A DNA stretch of 64,000 nt from Leptoclinus maculatus (lineage: Eukaryota; Chordata; Actinopteri; Perciformes; Stichaeidae): contig JAVDOI010000003.1 of NCBI GenBank assembly GCA_032191485.1, forward strand, positions 21,314,873 to 21,378,872, written 5' to 3'. The position numbers were made by a program, and so were the translations under genes. Every line of letters starts with the position of its first letter. Positions within the stretch are counted from its first letter, which is position 1. This document shows, in pieces, positions 28,101 through 36,420 of this stretch. A model generated the notes under the pieces. The model saw only the letters and a list, made by a program, of their open reading frames with translations. It did no database searches and was not told the origin of the DNA.

Positions 28101-30096
28101 ATCACAAAGGTGTCATCGCGCTCACCATGTGTCATGTAAGTTAAACTATTAAACATCAGGCAGTCGAAGAGTTTTGTACACCTGGTGTTTACAACTCTAA
28201 TCACTTTGCCTGTTAAAGGAGGGTTATTACTGTAGCAAACACCCACAGGTTTGGCCAATCGGTTTGGAAAACCTTTGGGCGTGATAATCACAAACAGAGG
28301 TATGTGGTCTGCATGTTGCCTGAACAAGCAGAGAGACTCAATGCAATATTGAAAGTAAGCCACAGACAATAATTCAGCACAAAAACAGCCGTAAGCATCT
28401 TCCCCCATAAGTAATCTGTTTTTTTTAATAAGTTGCTGTCAGCTTGCATACTTTTCTGACATACATACATTAGGCGAGGCAAGGCAAGTTTATTTGTATC
28501 GCACAGTTCAACAACAAGGTAATTCAAAGTGCTTCACATAAAACCATTAAAAGCATCAAAACATAAGGCAAAAGAAAAGGATTAAAAACAATTAAGAACA
28601 TTCTTTGAAACACTAAAAAGCAGTGTAATAAATACAATACAATAGTAAAATGCAGAAATGCAGGAAATTGATTAATATCCTTGAATCTGGTTCAATTAAA
28701 GGCAGCAAACAGAAAAGTCTTCAATCTTGATTTAAAGGAGCCGAGGGTCTCAGCAGACCTGCAGCTTTCTGGGACTTTGTTCCAGATATGTGGAGCAGAA
28801 ACACTGAACGCTGCTTCTCCATGTTTAGTTCTGACTCTGGGAACAGAAAGTAGACCGGTCCCAGACGACCTAAGGGGTCGGGATGGTTCATAAGGTAGCA
28901 GCAGATCGCAGATGTATTTTGGCCGTAAACCATTCAGTGCTTTATAAACCAAACGCAGGATTTTAAATGCAATTCTTTGTTGGACAGGAAGCCAGTACAA
29001 AGACCTCAGAGCTGGAGAGATGTGATCCACTTTCTTGGTCTTAGTGAGGACTCGAGCTGCAGCGTTCTGAATCAGCTGCAGCGTTCTGATTGACTTGTTA
29101 CAGAGACCTGTAAACACACCGTTTACAGATAAATGCATGGACACGTTTTTCCAAATCCTGTTGAGACATAAATCCTCTAACCCTTGATATATTCTTCAGG
29201 TGATAGGAGGCTGATTTAGTAATTGTCTTGATATGGCTGTTCAGGTTGAGGTCTGAATCCATAACTACACCTAGATTTCTGGCTTGGTTTGAGGTTTTTA
29301 ACATCAGTGATTGAAGCTGAGCGCTGACTTTCAATCGTTCGTCCTTGGTACCAAAAACAATTACTTCTGTTTTATCTTTGTTTAATTGAAGAAAATTCTG
29401 GCACATCCAGTTGTTGATTTGTTCAATGCATTTACCAGCCCTTGTATGGGATTATTATGGAAGCCCATTCCCGCAAGCAAAAAAAAAAAAAAAGATCACA
29501 AAAAAAAAGATCACTAAAAAACAAAATAGTACCGGTAACTTAAAAAAAAATAGGATCACTAAAAATAAAAAAATAAAAAAAAATAGTAACTTAAAAAAAA
29601 ATAAATAAATGTAATTCACAAAAAAAATAAAAAATCCACCCACAAAATAAATAATAATAATTCTAATAATTTTTTTTTTTATTTAACTTTTTTTCCACCA
29701 GCAAAAAAATAAGCAAAAAAAAAAAAAAATTTTGGTGCGTCCATCTGTAACCATAACACTGACCAGATTTTTCCAGTTGCTATAGAAAGTCGAAATTATG
29801 AGATACTTTAACACAACAGTCATAGAAGCAGCTCTTCATAGGTTACTCTACATTTGACATATACATGGATTGTGAGTACATTGAAGACTTCTTTAAACGT
29901 GGCTTTACAACACATGAAATACAGATGATGTTTCACATGGATTGTACTGAGCAAACGCACCCTTGAATAGAATGTAAAGCAAGAAGCAGCTCTGGACTAT
30001 AAAGAATGAAACCAATGTGGCTGAGGTGGCGACCAATAAACAGCAACTGGAAACATCTTCTTTTTTTTTTTTTTTGCTGACAGAGAAAAAGTGGAA

Positions 30097-30136
<40 letters not shown>

Positions 30137-33100
30137 CATTTTTTTTTGTGAATAAAATTTAATTTTTTTTTTTTTTTGTGAATTCATTTTTTTTTTTTTT
30201 TTTTGGTGATCTAATTTATTCATTTTTTTGCTGGCGGGAATGGGTTTCCATAGATTATAGTCCCCTGGTGATATAGTTATGTAGATTTGTGTGTCTTTGT
30301 TGTTTTCCATAATCTGAGCTAGTGGAAGCATGTAGATGTTGAACAGAAGAGGCCCCAGTATTGAACCTTGGGGAACACCACATGTCATTTTAGTCAGCTC
30401 TGACATTACCATTTAAAGTCCTTAAAAATAGATTTTAAATATAACTGGAATGCAGTGTGACATAGAGAAGCTACACATATACTGACTTCAACTTCCCTGC
30501 AAGTACATATATTAGAATAGATTTGGTGAGTACATCGCTGGTTTGTTTCTTGGCCATTGTCAATTTATTTTGTTAATTTAATGGTCTGCCTTTAATGGGT
30601 GGAGAGAGAGACAGAGGGGGGGGGGGGGGGGGGGGACTGCTTGTAGAGCCAGCACATTTTCCCATCTGACTCTGTGAATTAAAGGTTTATTTTGACCACA
30701 CCAGAGTTGGTGTTACTTGGAACAGTAGAAAGACTAACCAACATAGTTTTGGTGACACACACCAGTGGGAATATATCAGCAACTGCCAGCTGTTGAGATA
30801 AAGGTTGACTGTTGGAAAATGTCATCATATCGCCAAACCATAACGTGCATTGCTACCAACATGTTGGTATGCATTTAAACATACTGTTGAAACATTCAAT
30901 ATATTTAACTTCTTCCATGTTGAATGCATTTTGAAATAGATCTGTACTGGTGTAAGTTTCAGCCTCTTAAGAGCTGCTACCTGTACATTTGTGTCATTTT
31001 ATGAATGTAAAGAGGGGCGTCACTAACAAACCGAGCATTCGTAATCAGTGAGGACGTTTCAATCAATGTCAATCATTTTCATTATCACCGCAAGGAGATC
31101 AGTCGTGTGTCTGCGTGAGTTAATATGTGCGCGCATCTCTTTGTCTGTCCACGGCTAATCTTACATACTGCTGCACCAAATTGCATAACATTTTGGGTGC
31201 TTGTTTATGGCTGCATGCTCGAGGACCTCTTGTGGCTGCAGTGATTCACATCCCTTTATTGCCTGTTTGATTCTGCCATTGATTGATTACTGACTGCCAA
31301 CTCCTGACTCACTACTCTCAACAGGTTTCCAGCCGGTGATGGCAACAAGTGAGACACCGTGCTCACTTTTATTGTTTTGCACGGTGTGTTATGCTATTAG
31401 CTAACAGCTAACGGAACTACATACACAGCTGGGTGTGTCGCTGCCACACAGCCGCTACTCTCTGGACAGAGACAGTTATCACATTCCTTTTTATCGGACA
31501 TCAACCTCAAGACAGAACCAGTGCAGACACCTGAACACAATGACGGAGTATCTGTTGTGTGAGACGAGCGAGTGAAAAACAAGTCTGATACACATGTAGT
31601 CTAGACTGAGGGTTAGACAATTATGGGTTGTATTCATTCAATCAAACATTACAGCAGTGGTCATTGCAGACTTGCAGACTTGAACATTTCAGGATCAGTG
31701 AAAAAGTGGGCGGTAACAACTCTTTTTAAAGACAATAACTTCATTCCATCTCGTGGTTACTTCATGTGGAGCTTTCAACAGAGAACTGATAATTCTTCTC
31801 CTCAACGAACACTTACTAGCGTGTTAGCGACTAACACTACTAGCGTGTTAGCGAGCTAACCTCGTATGTTTTGTTGATAGACAACAGACCACAAGTTTGT
31901 TTACCGAACTAGTACCTGTCCAGTTAACCTTTGCAGTTTTGTCGACACAGCAGATTTACTAGTCCAAATACAACATAGTCGTGCATTAGCAGTGTTGCTT
32001 AATATATTGAATTAGCCTGCTAGCCTATTTTCCAGCCAGCTAATAAGAAAAACATGACAACTGCAAAGCCTCTAATTATCTCTGCCAATGTTTTCGGTTT
32101 GGTTTGTTTGTTTGTCAGCAGGATTACGGAAAAACTACTGGCCCCCGAATCACAATTCGTATACATGATATATTTTTTACTTATATTAACGTTGCGAGAT
32201 GGCGGAGGTCTGTCTCTCCAAATGCCCAGCTAGATGCTTTTAGAGCAGGACCCCTCAGCAAACATTTATTTTAAGAGAAGGCAATACATCATTAAACTAC
32301 AATGGGTGACTAAAGAAGTGCATGCATGACTTGGTATGAAAAGCATTTTCTTCTATTCAAACCTTCACTGGCACCAAAGCATCCCACTGTATCAAAATCT
32401 CTATTCTAGATATCTTACGTTTGACAAACAGTACTTGTCAAACTTTCACTACTTAGGTTGTGTGTATCGCTGTAGAAGTCCCACTCGGGTGAACATTTCA
32501 GATGCTGATAATACTATTCATTACAGTAGTGTGCCTTTAAACCAAGTTCTACAGTTAGTTTTGTTGCGTACCGAAAAGTCACAACCATAGAGACAAATAA
32601 AAAAAACTCACCCATGATGGGATCACTCATGTTGATTCAGCAGGGAATGTTTCCAGGTAAACAAACTGTGGTGCATATCAATTTAAACCAAACTTCTCTC
32701 ATCTATCTGACTCTAAACGTTGCAGATTCATGAAGGAAAACAGTTGTGAAATTAGTTTGAGAATAACTGAAAACAGTCCACATGTCAAGCCTGCAGGGAC
32801 GCAGGTGAGATCAGCTGGGCCACACCTCTTTCAGATCCCACTCATAAAGGATTCAGGCCTGCTGAAACAAGACCTGCAACAAGCTAGTCCTCCTGCAGCC
32901 CCCTGGGTAATTTATGTTACATGAACTGCGCAATGCTGTGAAAATGTGGATATCTCACCTGAAATAACCCAAAGATACTCCTAATCTAATGTGACCTGCT
33001 AAACGAGTAACGAATCGGGAAAATCAGAGATGATGTGATGTTAAGGTGGAGGGGTGTGTGTAGGCTGTGTCACAATTAGCATTGTGATTTGATTCTATTT

Positions 33101-36100
33101 TTAATGAAGGTCAAATTAAAATGCATAATTTCAATGATCAGGAATGTTTGGATATCAACACGCCAAATCACAAACAGGCTGCAACCTCCGGTTCTGCCGA
33201 GTGAAGCCAAAGCTTCAAGTCTTGAACCTGCATTCTCTATAGTGTCCACCAGGGGGCGACTCCTCTGGTTGTATAGAAGTCTATGAGAAAATGACTCTAC
33301 TTCTCTCTTGATTTATTACCTCAGTAAACATTGTAAACATGAGTTTATGGTCTCAATCTCTAGTTTCAAGTCTTCTTCAATACAGCATGATGTTCATTTA
33401 GTCAATTATGGTCCATTTAGAGTCAAACAGACCATAAAGCAGGGTATGCTTTAGGGGCGGGGCTACACGGTGATTGACAGGTCTCTACCAGAGACGTATA
33501 CGGCGTCTCTACGTCACTCCTCCTCAGTCCAGATATGGTCACTTATATGTTCATTGATTGCATCATCAGTCCACAATCCAATGAGTGACGTCACGATGAC
33601 TACGTCCACTTATATACAGTCAGTGATCACAACACATCATCAGGTAGACACAAACGGGTTTTACCATGTTAGCTAACGTTCCCTCAGATGCGGTGACACA
33701 AAATGGATCAGTTTTTCGCCAGTAAAAGCTGCAAATGTTGTCATGTTATGTTTTGTTTCTCATATATTTGGGAATGTGTTCCTCTGAGTTGTTTTTTTAT
33801 CGCCCAGAAACTGGCCTTGACCTTTGACCTCCTAACTCTAATCAGTTCATCCTTCGGTCCAAGTGCATGTTTGTTAAATTTTTTGAGAAATTCCTTATCA
33901 TGAGATATGGTGTTCCTGAGTAGACCAGCCGGACAAACTGAAAACATGAGCTCATGCTTTAAAAAAAGCTTTTTTTAAAGTTACAATCTTGAAGCTCTCC
34001 GCTTCGTTCTCTTTGGCAGCATGTGGTGTGTTTTCTTTGGATCTCACTTCCTAACTTCTTCCTGACAAGGTCGCCATAGACACCCAGTTCGTATTACTGC
34101 AAATACAAAGGCTTTCATCAATGGGCCACAGGTTCAAACACCATGGTGTGACCTCATTCGGCGATGGTGACCTATAGCGAAAAGTGCTACATTGATGATG
34201 GCGATGATGAATAATATTATTATTGGAGTGGTTTCACTTGATAACAATCTGAAGTCAGAAAAGTCTCCATAAAACATCACGTTTGTTCCCTATAAGAGGC
34301 CCCACGTAGCAATGACGCACACACAACCTTCAATCCGTTTTGACACAGATAATCATTTCATGAGCATGACATTATAAAACCACATTGCATGTACTCTGAA
34401 GAATTCTTCCTAACCCTTCTGATGCAAACCCTCTTTATTGACATTCTTGCATCATTACCACTTTAAATAACGTCCAAACAATACTTTCCCAGTCTTTTTT
34501 AACAAGCTGGTTTGTCATGGAGGAGTTAGGCCAACATCATCCATTCTCCACAGTGTGCCAGTTGGGAGTTACATAGTTTAAAAAACTTTACAAGGCTCTA
34601 ATAATAAAAACACTGTGTTTTAAATGTGGAGAGGAAATGTGGGGAGTCATGTGCCCTCCTAAAACTGCTTGACCTAAGGCATCCATTGGTACCAACCAGG
34701 TCACGATACCTTGCCGGGAAGGAGGCAGAACAACGCTCCAAAGTTAAGCTACGTTTTTGCGAGGGAAAAAAATGGAAATGGGTTCTATGGTACCCACGAG
34801 TCTCCTCTTTACAGATATGTTTGTGCAAAAACCATGCAGTTGTTTTGCATGCAGTATAAACATTTTATTTTTACTCTCAACGCTGTATTTGAATATTTCC
34901 CAGAAGAAGTACAGCTGAGGCAGATGAGAATGTCATCAGTTTTGCAGGTTTTTAGTCATAAATCAAAGTAGAGCTACATTAATAAATCATTTGAATTCAT
35001 TGCTTTTGATCTTTTTTTTATTATACGTTTCGTTCATTTAATGTCCAAAACATAAGGAAGAAATGTGCATCAAAATTCTCCAGAGCCTCAGGTGACGTCT
35101 TCAAATAGCTCGATACGTCTGACCAGCAGGCCTTAACATGAAGGTTTTCAATTTACAAAGACACAAAACTGAGAAAAGCAACAAAGTTTAATATTTGGAA
35201 TTTGATAATTACATTGAACAGTAAATCACTAAACTGTAAATCGTCAAAATGGATTAAGTTTCACCATTAATCATTTAGTGACAACAAATAGGATCAACAG
35301 GATCAAATGACCGCGGCGCAGCTTCGCTTCAAATGCTCAAAAACGCCCTGAGAAGCAGCGAGTTAATGAACGAGAAACGTGTCTCCTCCCTCCTCCTGCT
35401 GTCTCATCTCCTCCCTCCTCCTGCTGTCTCATCTCCTCCCTCCTCCTGCTGTCTCATCTCCTCCCTCCTCCTCCTGCTGTCTCATCTCCTCCCTCCTCCT
35501 CCTGCTGTCTCATCTCCTCCCTCCTCCTCCTGCTGTCTCATCTCCTCCTGCTGTCTCATCTCCTCCTCCTCCTCCTGCTGTCTCATCTCCTCCCTCCTCC
35601 TCCTGCTGTCTCATCTCCTCCCTCCTCCTCCTGCTGTCTCATCTCCTCCCTCCTCCTCCTGCTCCGTCCCTCCGGATGGCTCTTTGTAAAATGACTCATG
35701 TCTCTCTGAGAGCAGGGGTTCAGTTTCAGCGCATTAAACCGAGCATGACCTCAAAAACAAAAAGGGACAAAAGTGAAACAGGACGGAGCCAGCAGCGAAC
35801 CGAGACGGAGTCATCACACTGAGTGAGACACGTAACTGAGGCTTAATAGTTATTATGCTGCCACGGTAACCAAGATAAGACATTGAAATCAAGACACGGA
35901 GCTTTTCTTGTATTTTGCAGTTGCATGACCTCAGCCTTCTCCCGGGGCAGGCAGAGACCAGACAACAATGAGCCTCCACTCAGTTCAGCACTAACAGCAC
36001 CACAGTCGCCACAATAACCTAAAGCTCAAGTATCCAAAGCACAGAAAACAATACAGAAAGTAAAAGAGTGATCTTAAAGTACTAAACCACAGTAAGAACC

Positions 36101-36234
36101 GCTCAGAAACACCGTGCTGGTGTCTTTACTGTGTGGAGAGACTGACCCTGCAGCAGCATGTGGACGTTGTCGATGTCCAGGGGGATGGACCCCCTCTCCA
36201 CCAGATCATCTCCGCAGTAGAAGTCCGACGACAT
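1..36234 (-). CDS. syne2: Nesprin-2, 5' half of the gene (partial, continues past position 1)
   Basis: Giant spectrin-repeat protein of the outer nuclear membrane; by family knowledge it ties actin to the nuclear envelope through N-terminal CH domains and a C-terminal KASH domain. I joined 45 coding exons with GT-AG junctions (one possible GC donor) and matching phase. In transcript order they are 36234-36147, 27442-27381, 25609-25514, 25417-25340, 25055-24963, 24532-24330, 23816-23617, 22806-22706, 21997-21908, 19926-19813, 19617-19480, 19290-19126, 18782-18670, 17747-17579, 16868-16772, 16692-16493, 16355-16191, 15460-15320, 14865-14770, 14599-14414, 14253-14095 (or 14110), 13948-10142, 9874-9740, 9471-9346, 8656-8463, 8207-8126, 8042-7945, 7814-7694, 7594-7559, 7265-6984, 6806-6211, 5898-5743, 5436-5286, 5127-4969, 4700-4533, 4354-4253, 4143-3943, 3281-3074, 2861-2749, 2666-2464, 2326-2219, 1732-1453, 1180-851, 721-392, 192-<1. 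The total is about 3,640 codons. SYNE2 rather than SYNE1 is favoured by EEAFRIAERELRIPRLL and by GLKEPTIPAVHHR, close to human SYNE2 GLKDPTVPAVKHR. The KASH end is outside the window. Confidence 0.93.
1453..3281 (-). CDS. syne2: syne2 exons 38-42: spectrin-like repeats
   Basis: Exons 3281-3074, 2861-2749, 2666-2464, 2326-2219 and 1732-1453 chain in frame. Landmarks are FEEWFQDLQLSVNECFESPE (human FNDWFSNIKVNLKECFESSE) and QQLSEFTDWVTEQQKEV. Exon 42 codes a full repeat with SLSDLLASVRRQGVRAESLL and STRTWITDLVGPL. All junctions are GT-AG. No frameshift or stop is seen. Confidence 0.9.
3943..5898 (-). CDS. syne2: syne2 exons 32-37: spectrin-like repeats
   Basis: Exons 5898-5743, 5436-5286, 5127-4969, 4700-4533, 4354-4253 and 4143-3943 chain in frame (phases 2, 0, 0, 0, 0, 0). 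Landmarks are SYLSKDNLQRSITRVRDIKE (human MGKENLKKRIAEIEIVKE), SETPFEAQADTLMDNWLDV (human PPFEKEANIIVDRWLDI), LQVGLELWEKQL (human LGRALALWDKLF), and LQSPESPLELQ/VMETQLRKRMEHVKEL (human LQSSEIPLELQ/VMESSILNKMEHVQK). The exon borders therefore coincide with recognisable SYNE2 positions. Confidence 0.93.
6211..7265 (-). CDS. syne2: syne2 exons 30-31: spectrin-like repeats
   Basis: Exon 30 (7265-6984, 94 codons) begins FWRQETESLWSEYANQCSQL and carries LDRYLRQPKDINAFTLANTN. Exon 31 (6806-6211, 596 nt, the second largest here) codes almost two repeats and includes AARALDRFLMSLRTVDEDIS, close to recalled human LKALEDFLASLRT, and GLKEPTIPAVHHR, close to human GLKDPTVPAVKHR. These two matches are the clearest SYNE2-specific landmarks in the rod. 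Phases 0 and 2 fit the neighbours. Confidence 0.92.
7322..7515. repeat. Dispersed repeat family, copy C core
   Basis: About 190 bp nearly identical to cores at 33,271-33,460 and 52,414-52,600, from tgtatagaagtctatgagaa to tatgctttagggg. It lies in the syne2 intron between exons 29 and 30. A fragment like the 3' end of the same family (caagatggcgaccgtccaaa and gtccacttctc-cagtctacgg) sits at about 7,613-7,672, on the other side of exon 29. Confidence 0.85.
7559..7814 (-). CDS. syne2: syne2 exons 28-29 with an unusual 98/99-nt intron between them
   Basis: Exon 28 (7814-7694) ends LKGLHTRIQEIQ with donor CAG/gtacag. Exon 29 (7594-7559) codes VELEKSKARWGK and leads into FWRQETESLW of exon 30. 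The splice EIQ/VELEK agrees with recalled human SYNE2 (LTDLQ/VIKNETDARWKEF). However, the AG nearest the exon is followed by an extra G (acaaaag, then GGTGGAG), so normal splicing would shift the frame by one base. The 99 nt between the two coding parts are themselves open and in frame, so retention would add 33 residues. Either the intron is retained or partly used, or one base in the CCC run at 7,594-7,596 is an assembly error. Confidence 0.72.
7945..9874 (-). CDS. syne2: syne2 exons 23-27: spectrin-like repeats and linker
   Basis: Exons 9874-9740, 9471-9346, 8656-8463, 8207-8126 and 8042-7945 chain in frame. The first three are helical: TLKTLDPELLEEFLRAAKGM, EISGFLQQLRFEVTRKDF, ACFSAEGSFAQAGQHLEALN and CDTLSPEDAHRLAQTQL. 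The third aligns with recalled human ACFSEEGCLYQLNHHMEVL, which supports nesprin-2 orthology just after the Q/P insertion. The last two exons are charged, Pro/Glu/Lys-rich and look like an inter-repeat linker (STQKEPPRPSDKPQVSAE, then KTVVERREVEKQTSGEEE). Confidence 0.86.
10142..13948 (-). CDS. syne2: syne2 exon 22: giant Gln/Pro-rich low-complexity exon
   Basis: One uninterrupted 3,807-nt phase 0-0 exon (1,269 codons) between a ttccag acceptor and a GAG/gtaaat donor. The first ~100 residues are fairly complex (LGARRDRSRSPPEGSPPSKV, then CGTFVPKIVVQEYKDKKV). Then come poly-Q runs, S/T-Q-rich stretches, an array of decapeptides (QIHPQSVAQS type), and long degenerate PQPKAQ-type repeats. The final ~50 residues (from TYTEAYTKAQALARNGFEEA) return to amphipathic helix and continue into exon 23, which again looks like a spectrin repeat. 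The exon therefore interrupts the rod about 900 residues from the N-terminus in human terms. Human SYNE2, as I recall it, has no such segment. The intact frame over 3.8 kb of repeats argues for selection on the protein. Its function is unknown; a flexible spacer is one guess. Confidence 0.86.
11875..12360 (-). repeat. 30-bp tandem repeat inside syne2 exon 22 (decapeptide array)
   Basis: About 16 copies of a 30-bp unit, nearly identical from 12,031 to 12,350 and more diverged on both sides. Read on the minus strand each unit codes QIHPQSVAQS or a variant (QIRPQPVAQS; THPQSMTHPQ to the left). The unit is a multiple of three, so copy-number changes keep the frame. On the plus strand it also stays open, which creates spurious ORFs there. 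Confidence 0.95.
14095..19926 (-). CDS. syne2: syne2 exons 10-21: first block of spectrin-like repeats
   Basis: Twelve exons (19926-19813, 19617-19480, 19290-19126, 18782-18670, 17747-17579, 16868-16772, 16692-16493, 16355-16191, 15460-15320, 14865-14770, 14599-14414, 14253-14095 or 14110) chain in frame. They code heptad-rich helices with the spacing of nesprin spectrin repeats. Landmarks that line up with recalled human SYNE2 are YKVELDTSLPAPLDTVARWL, YHGIKLEYWE, ISPEAVRVLLQEWH, QAHLNEMGNFLIES and LAEELRRLNMHW (human LNEAGNFLVE and KELRRLNKRW). The last exon's donor is unclear: GCT/gttgca at 14,110 or a GC donor CAG/gccagt at 14,095. Both keep phase 0. Confidence 0.88.
18013..18425. mobile_element. 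Foldback/MITE-like element with ~100-bp inverted arms
   Basis: The left arm (about 18,016-18,110: gcaaataacttgatcagcta, acgaagcaaccaacgccagg, then agttacagctagctggctaa) is the imperfect reverse complement of the right arm (about 18,325-18,418). The arms enclose a ~200-bp loop. It lies in the syne2 intron between exons 13 and 14. It is non-coding, and I could not identify a target-site duplication. Confidence 0.7.
20570..20770. repeat. Probable DNA-transposon remnant (gene-free intron segment)
   Basis: The block with ccgcttgggagcggaccgag and gaccgacctcttctcgtggg, followed by accagggctcgattgacagc, resembles a common teleost interspersed repeat that I know only from general familiarity. The class is uncertain. 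It lies in the 1.98-kb intron between syne2 exons 9 and 10. Confidence 0.35.
21737..21752. repeat. Poly-G tract
   Basis: An uninterrupted run of about 16 G in a syne2 intron. It is length-unstable and prone to sequencing error. Confidence 0.9.
21908..21997 (-). CDS. syne2: syne2 exon 9: short Pro/Ser-rich linker exon (probable)
   Basis: A 90-nt, phase 0-0 block between a cccatag acceptor and a CAG/gtacac donor. It codes 30 residues including YLTLPKSPSPVNLPVHYTPA, with four S/T-P sites, and separates CH2 from the first spectrin-like repeat. Its length is a multiple of three, so it could be skipped without breaking the frame, as an alternative cassette would be. I do not recall its mammalian counterpart, and it rests on open frame and splice sites alone. 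Confidence 0.62.
22706..24532 (-). CDS. syne2: syne2 exons 6-8: inter-CH linker and second CH domain (CH2)
   Basis: Exon 6 (24532-24330) starts IEELASSLSF, runs through a Ser-rich linker (SRSTLSSRSASSSPVPP) and enters CH2 at RVSAKKALLLWVREQCHK. Exon 7 (23816-23617) carries VKDFKASWRSGVVFLAIQYA, ALRPDLVDLSKARTRSNRQ and EEAFRIAERELRIPRLLDP. Exon 8 (22806-22706) ends the domain with DVDVRDPDEKSIMTYVAQFL and a short acidic tail. The phases (0, 2, 1, 0) fit exactly. This is the most conserved part of the gene and the best anchor for orthology to SYNE2. Confidence 0.95.
24963..27442 (-). CDS. syne2: syne2 exons 2-5: first calponin-homology domain (CH1)
   Basis: Exons 27442-27381, 25609-25514, 25417-25340 and 25055-24963 join in frame (21, 32, 26 and 31 codons). 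They give a CH domain: KKTFTNWVNAQLAK, then VVDLFNDFRDGSKLLDLLEV, then the N-I-E-K-A-L-x-F-L helix, then IKLVNINIPDIIDGKPSIIL and GLIWTIILQYH. These are the classical actin-binding CH1 signatures. With CH2 the module is expected to bind F-actin. No frame break or missing core residue is seen. Confidence 0.94.
26290..26370 (+). other. G-rich stretch, possible G-quadruplex, in syne2 intron 2
   Basis: Many runs of three or more G on the plus strand (gggtggatggagggggtgtg, then gggtggagggagggggaggg). This is the template strand for syne2, so the nascent RNA would be C-rich. Confidence 0.6.
28465..30420 (-). mobile_element. 5'-truncated L2/CR1-type LINE, interrupted
   Basis: Minus-strand reverse-transcriptase remnants. 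A palm-domain block at 30,412-30,270 has GVPQGSILGPLLFNIYMLPL and then TQIYITISPGD. A block at 29,406-29,098 has NKDKTEVIVFGTKDERLKV. A C-terminal block at 29,098-28,692 has QNAAARVLTKTKKVDHISPA, LRSLYWLPVQQRIAFKIL and IWNKVPESCR. The 3' tail (28,465-28,540) is the familiar teleost ggcaaggcaagtttatttgt sequence. The 5' part of the polymerase and ORF1 are missing, and a DNA transposon splits it at 29,456-30,252. It is a dead copy inside the first coding intron of syne2. Confidence 0.85.
29456..30252. mobile_element. 797-bp foldback DNA transposon (MITE) inserted in the LINE
   Basis: Terminal inverted repeats TATGGAARCCCATTCCCGC (one mismatch) followed by MAGC and A-rich DNA at both ends. The element is flanked by a perfect 6-bp direct repeat GATTAT (29,450-29,455 and 30,253-30,258), which is a target-site duplication. 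Inside are long A- and T-runs that pair with one another, a second inverted pair (ccaccagcaaaaa against ttttttgctgacag) and a central ~320-bp unique part with another pair (ttccagttgct against agcaactggaa). No transposase frame is present. Confidence 0.85.
30617..30636. repeat. Poly-G tract
   Basis: About 18 G after a gagagagagacagag stretch in the first coding intron of syne2. Confidence 0.85.
33180..33640. repeat. Dispersed repeat family, copy A
   Basis: About 460 bp starting with a ggctgcaacctccggttctg segment, then ccaccagggggcgac (a CTCF-like core at 33,246-33,260), the shared ~190-bp core, then cggggctacacggtgattga and gtgacgtcacgatgactacg. There is no open frame of note. It looks like a non-autonomous element; I cannot assign its class. 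Confidence 0.85.
35383..35662. repeat. CT-rich minisatellite
   Basis: About ten copies of a 24-30-bp unit of the type ctgctgtctcatctcctccc, with (tcc)n length variation between copies. It is strongly strand-asymmetric (polypyrimidine). The open frames across it only reflect the repeat. Confidence 0.92.
36147..36234 (-). CDS. syne2: syne2 exon 1: start codon and N-terminal leader
   Basis: Codes 29 residues plus one base, starting MSSDFYCGDD and ending DIDNVHMLLQ, and splices (donor gtcagt) to VEQEQIQKK of exon 2, 8.7 kb away. The join DIDNVHMLLQ/VEQEQIQKKTF matches the nesprin N-terminus just before CH1 (recalled SYNE1: DIANVMQRLQDEQEIVQKRTF). The start is fixed by an in-frame TGA 9-11 nt upstream of the ATG. 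Upstream, at 36,273, a pyrimidine-rich tract ends in tgtcag, so the 5'UTR is probably spliced and the promoter lies further right. Confidence 0.85.
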
Positions 36235-36420
36235 GCTTTCTCATCCGCAGCCTCCCGGCAGCATGGCACCACTCTGACAGAAAGAGATAGAAGTCGGTGT
36301 TATTGCAGTCCAGTGCAGCTGAACAAGCGACGCGTAACGTCAACCTCTCATTAAAGGTGTGATGACACCGTGTTGTGGCTCTTAAAGTGGACTTCCTGTC
36401 CAAAAGAAATGCCACCTATC
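36235..36420 (-). promoter_or_regulatory. syne2 5'UTR and possible upstream acceptor
   Basis: Immediately upstream of the start codon are an in-frame stop and, at 36,273, a ctatctctttctgtcag acceptor-like site. The leader is therefore probably spliced to an exon further right that I could not place. No TATA box is recognisable. Confidence 0.4.

Larger units (their letters stand above)
30637..36146. other. Remainder of syne2 intron 1: no gene seen
   Basis: Holds poly-G flank, short tagcgtgttagcga repeats (31,810-31,860), the dispersed repeat copy at 33.2 kb, and the Pro/Ser-type minisatellite at 35.4 kb. No exon with conserved protein content was recognised. Confidence 0.6.

Noticed and set aside
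29411..30412. Lys- or Phe-rich open frames across the insertion in the LINE
   Set aside because: They only reflect A/T homopolymers of the foldback element.
35333..35822. Ser/Pro/Leu-rich open frames of up to 147 codons
   Set aside because: Created by the CT-rich minisatellite; open in two frames at once.
1..36234. SYNE1 (nesprin-1) instead of SYNE2
   Set aside because: The first exon resembles SYNE1, but CH2 (EEAFRIAERELRIPRLL) and several rod landmarks match SYNE2 better. The gphb5/kcnh5 neighbourhood also fits SYNE2.
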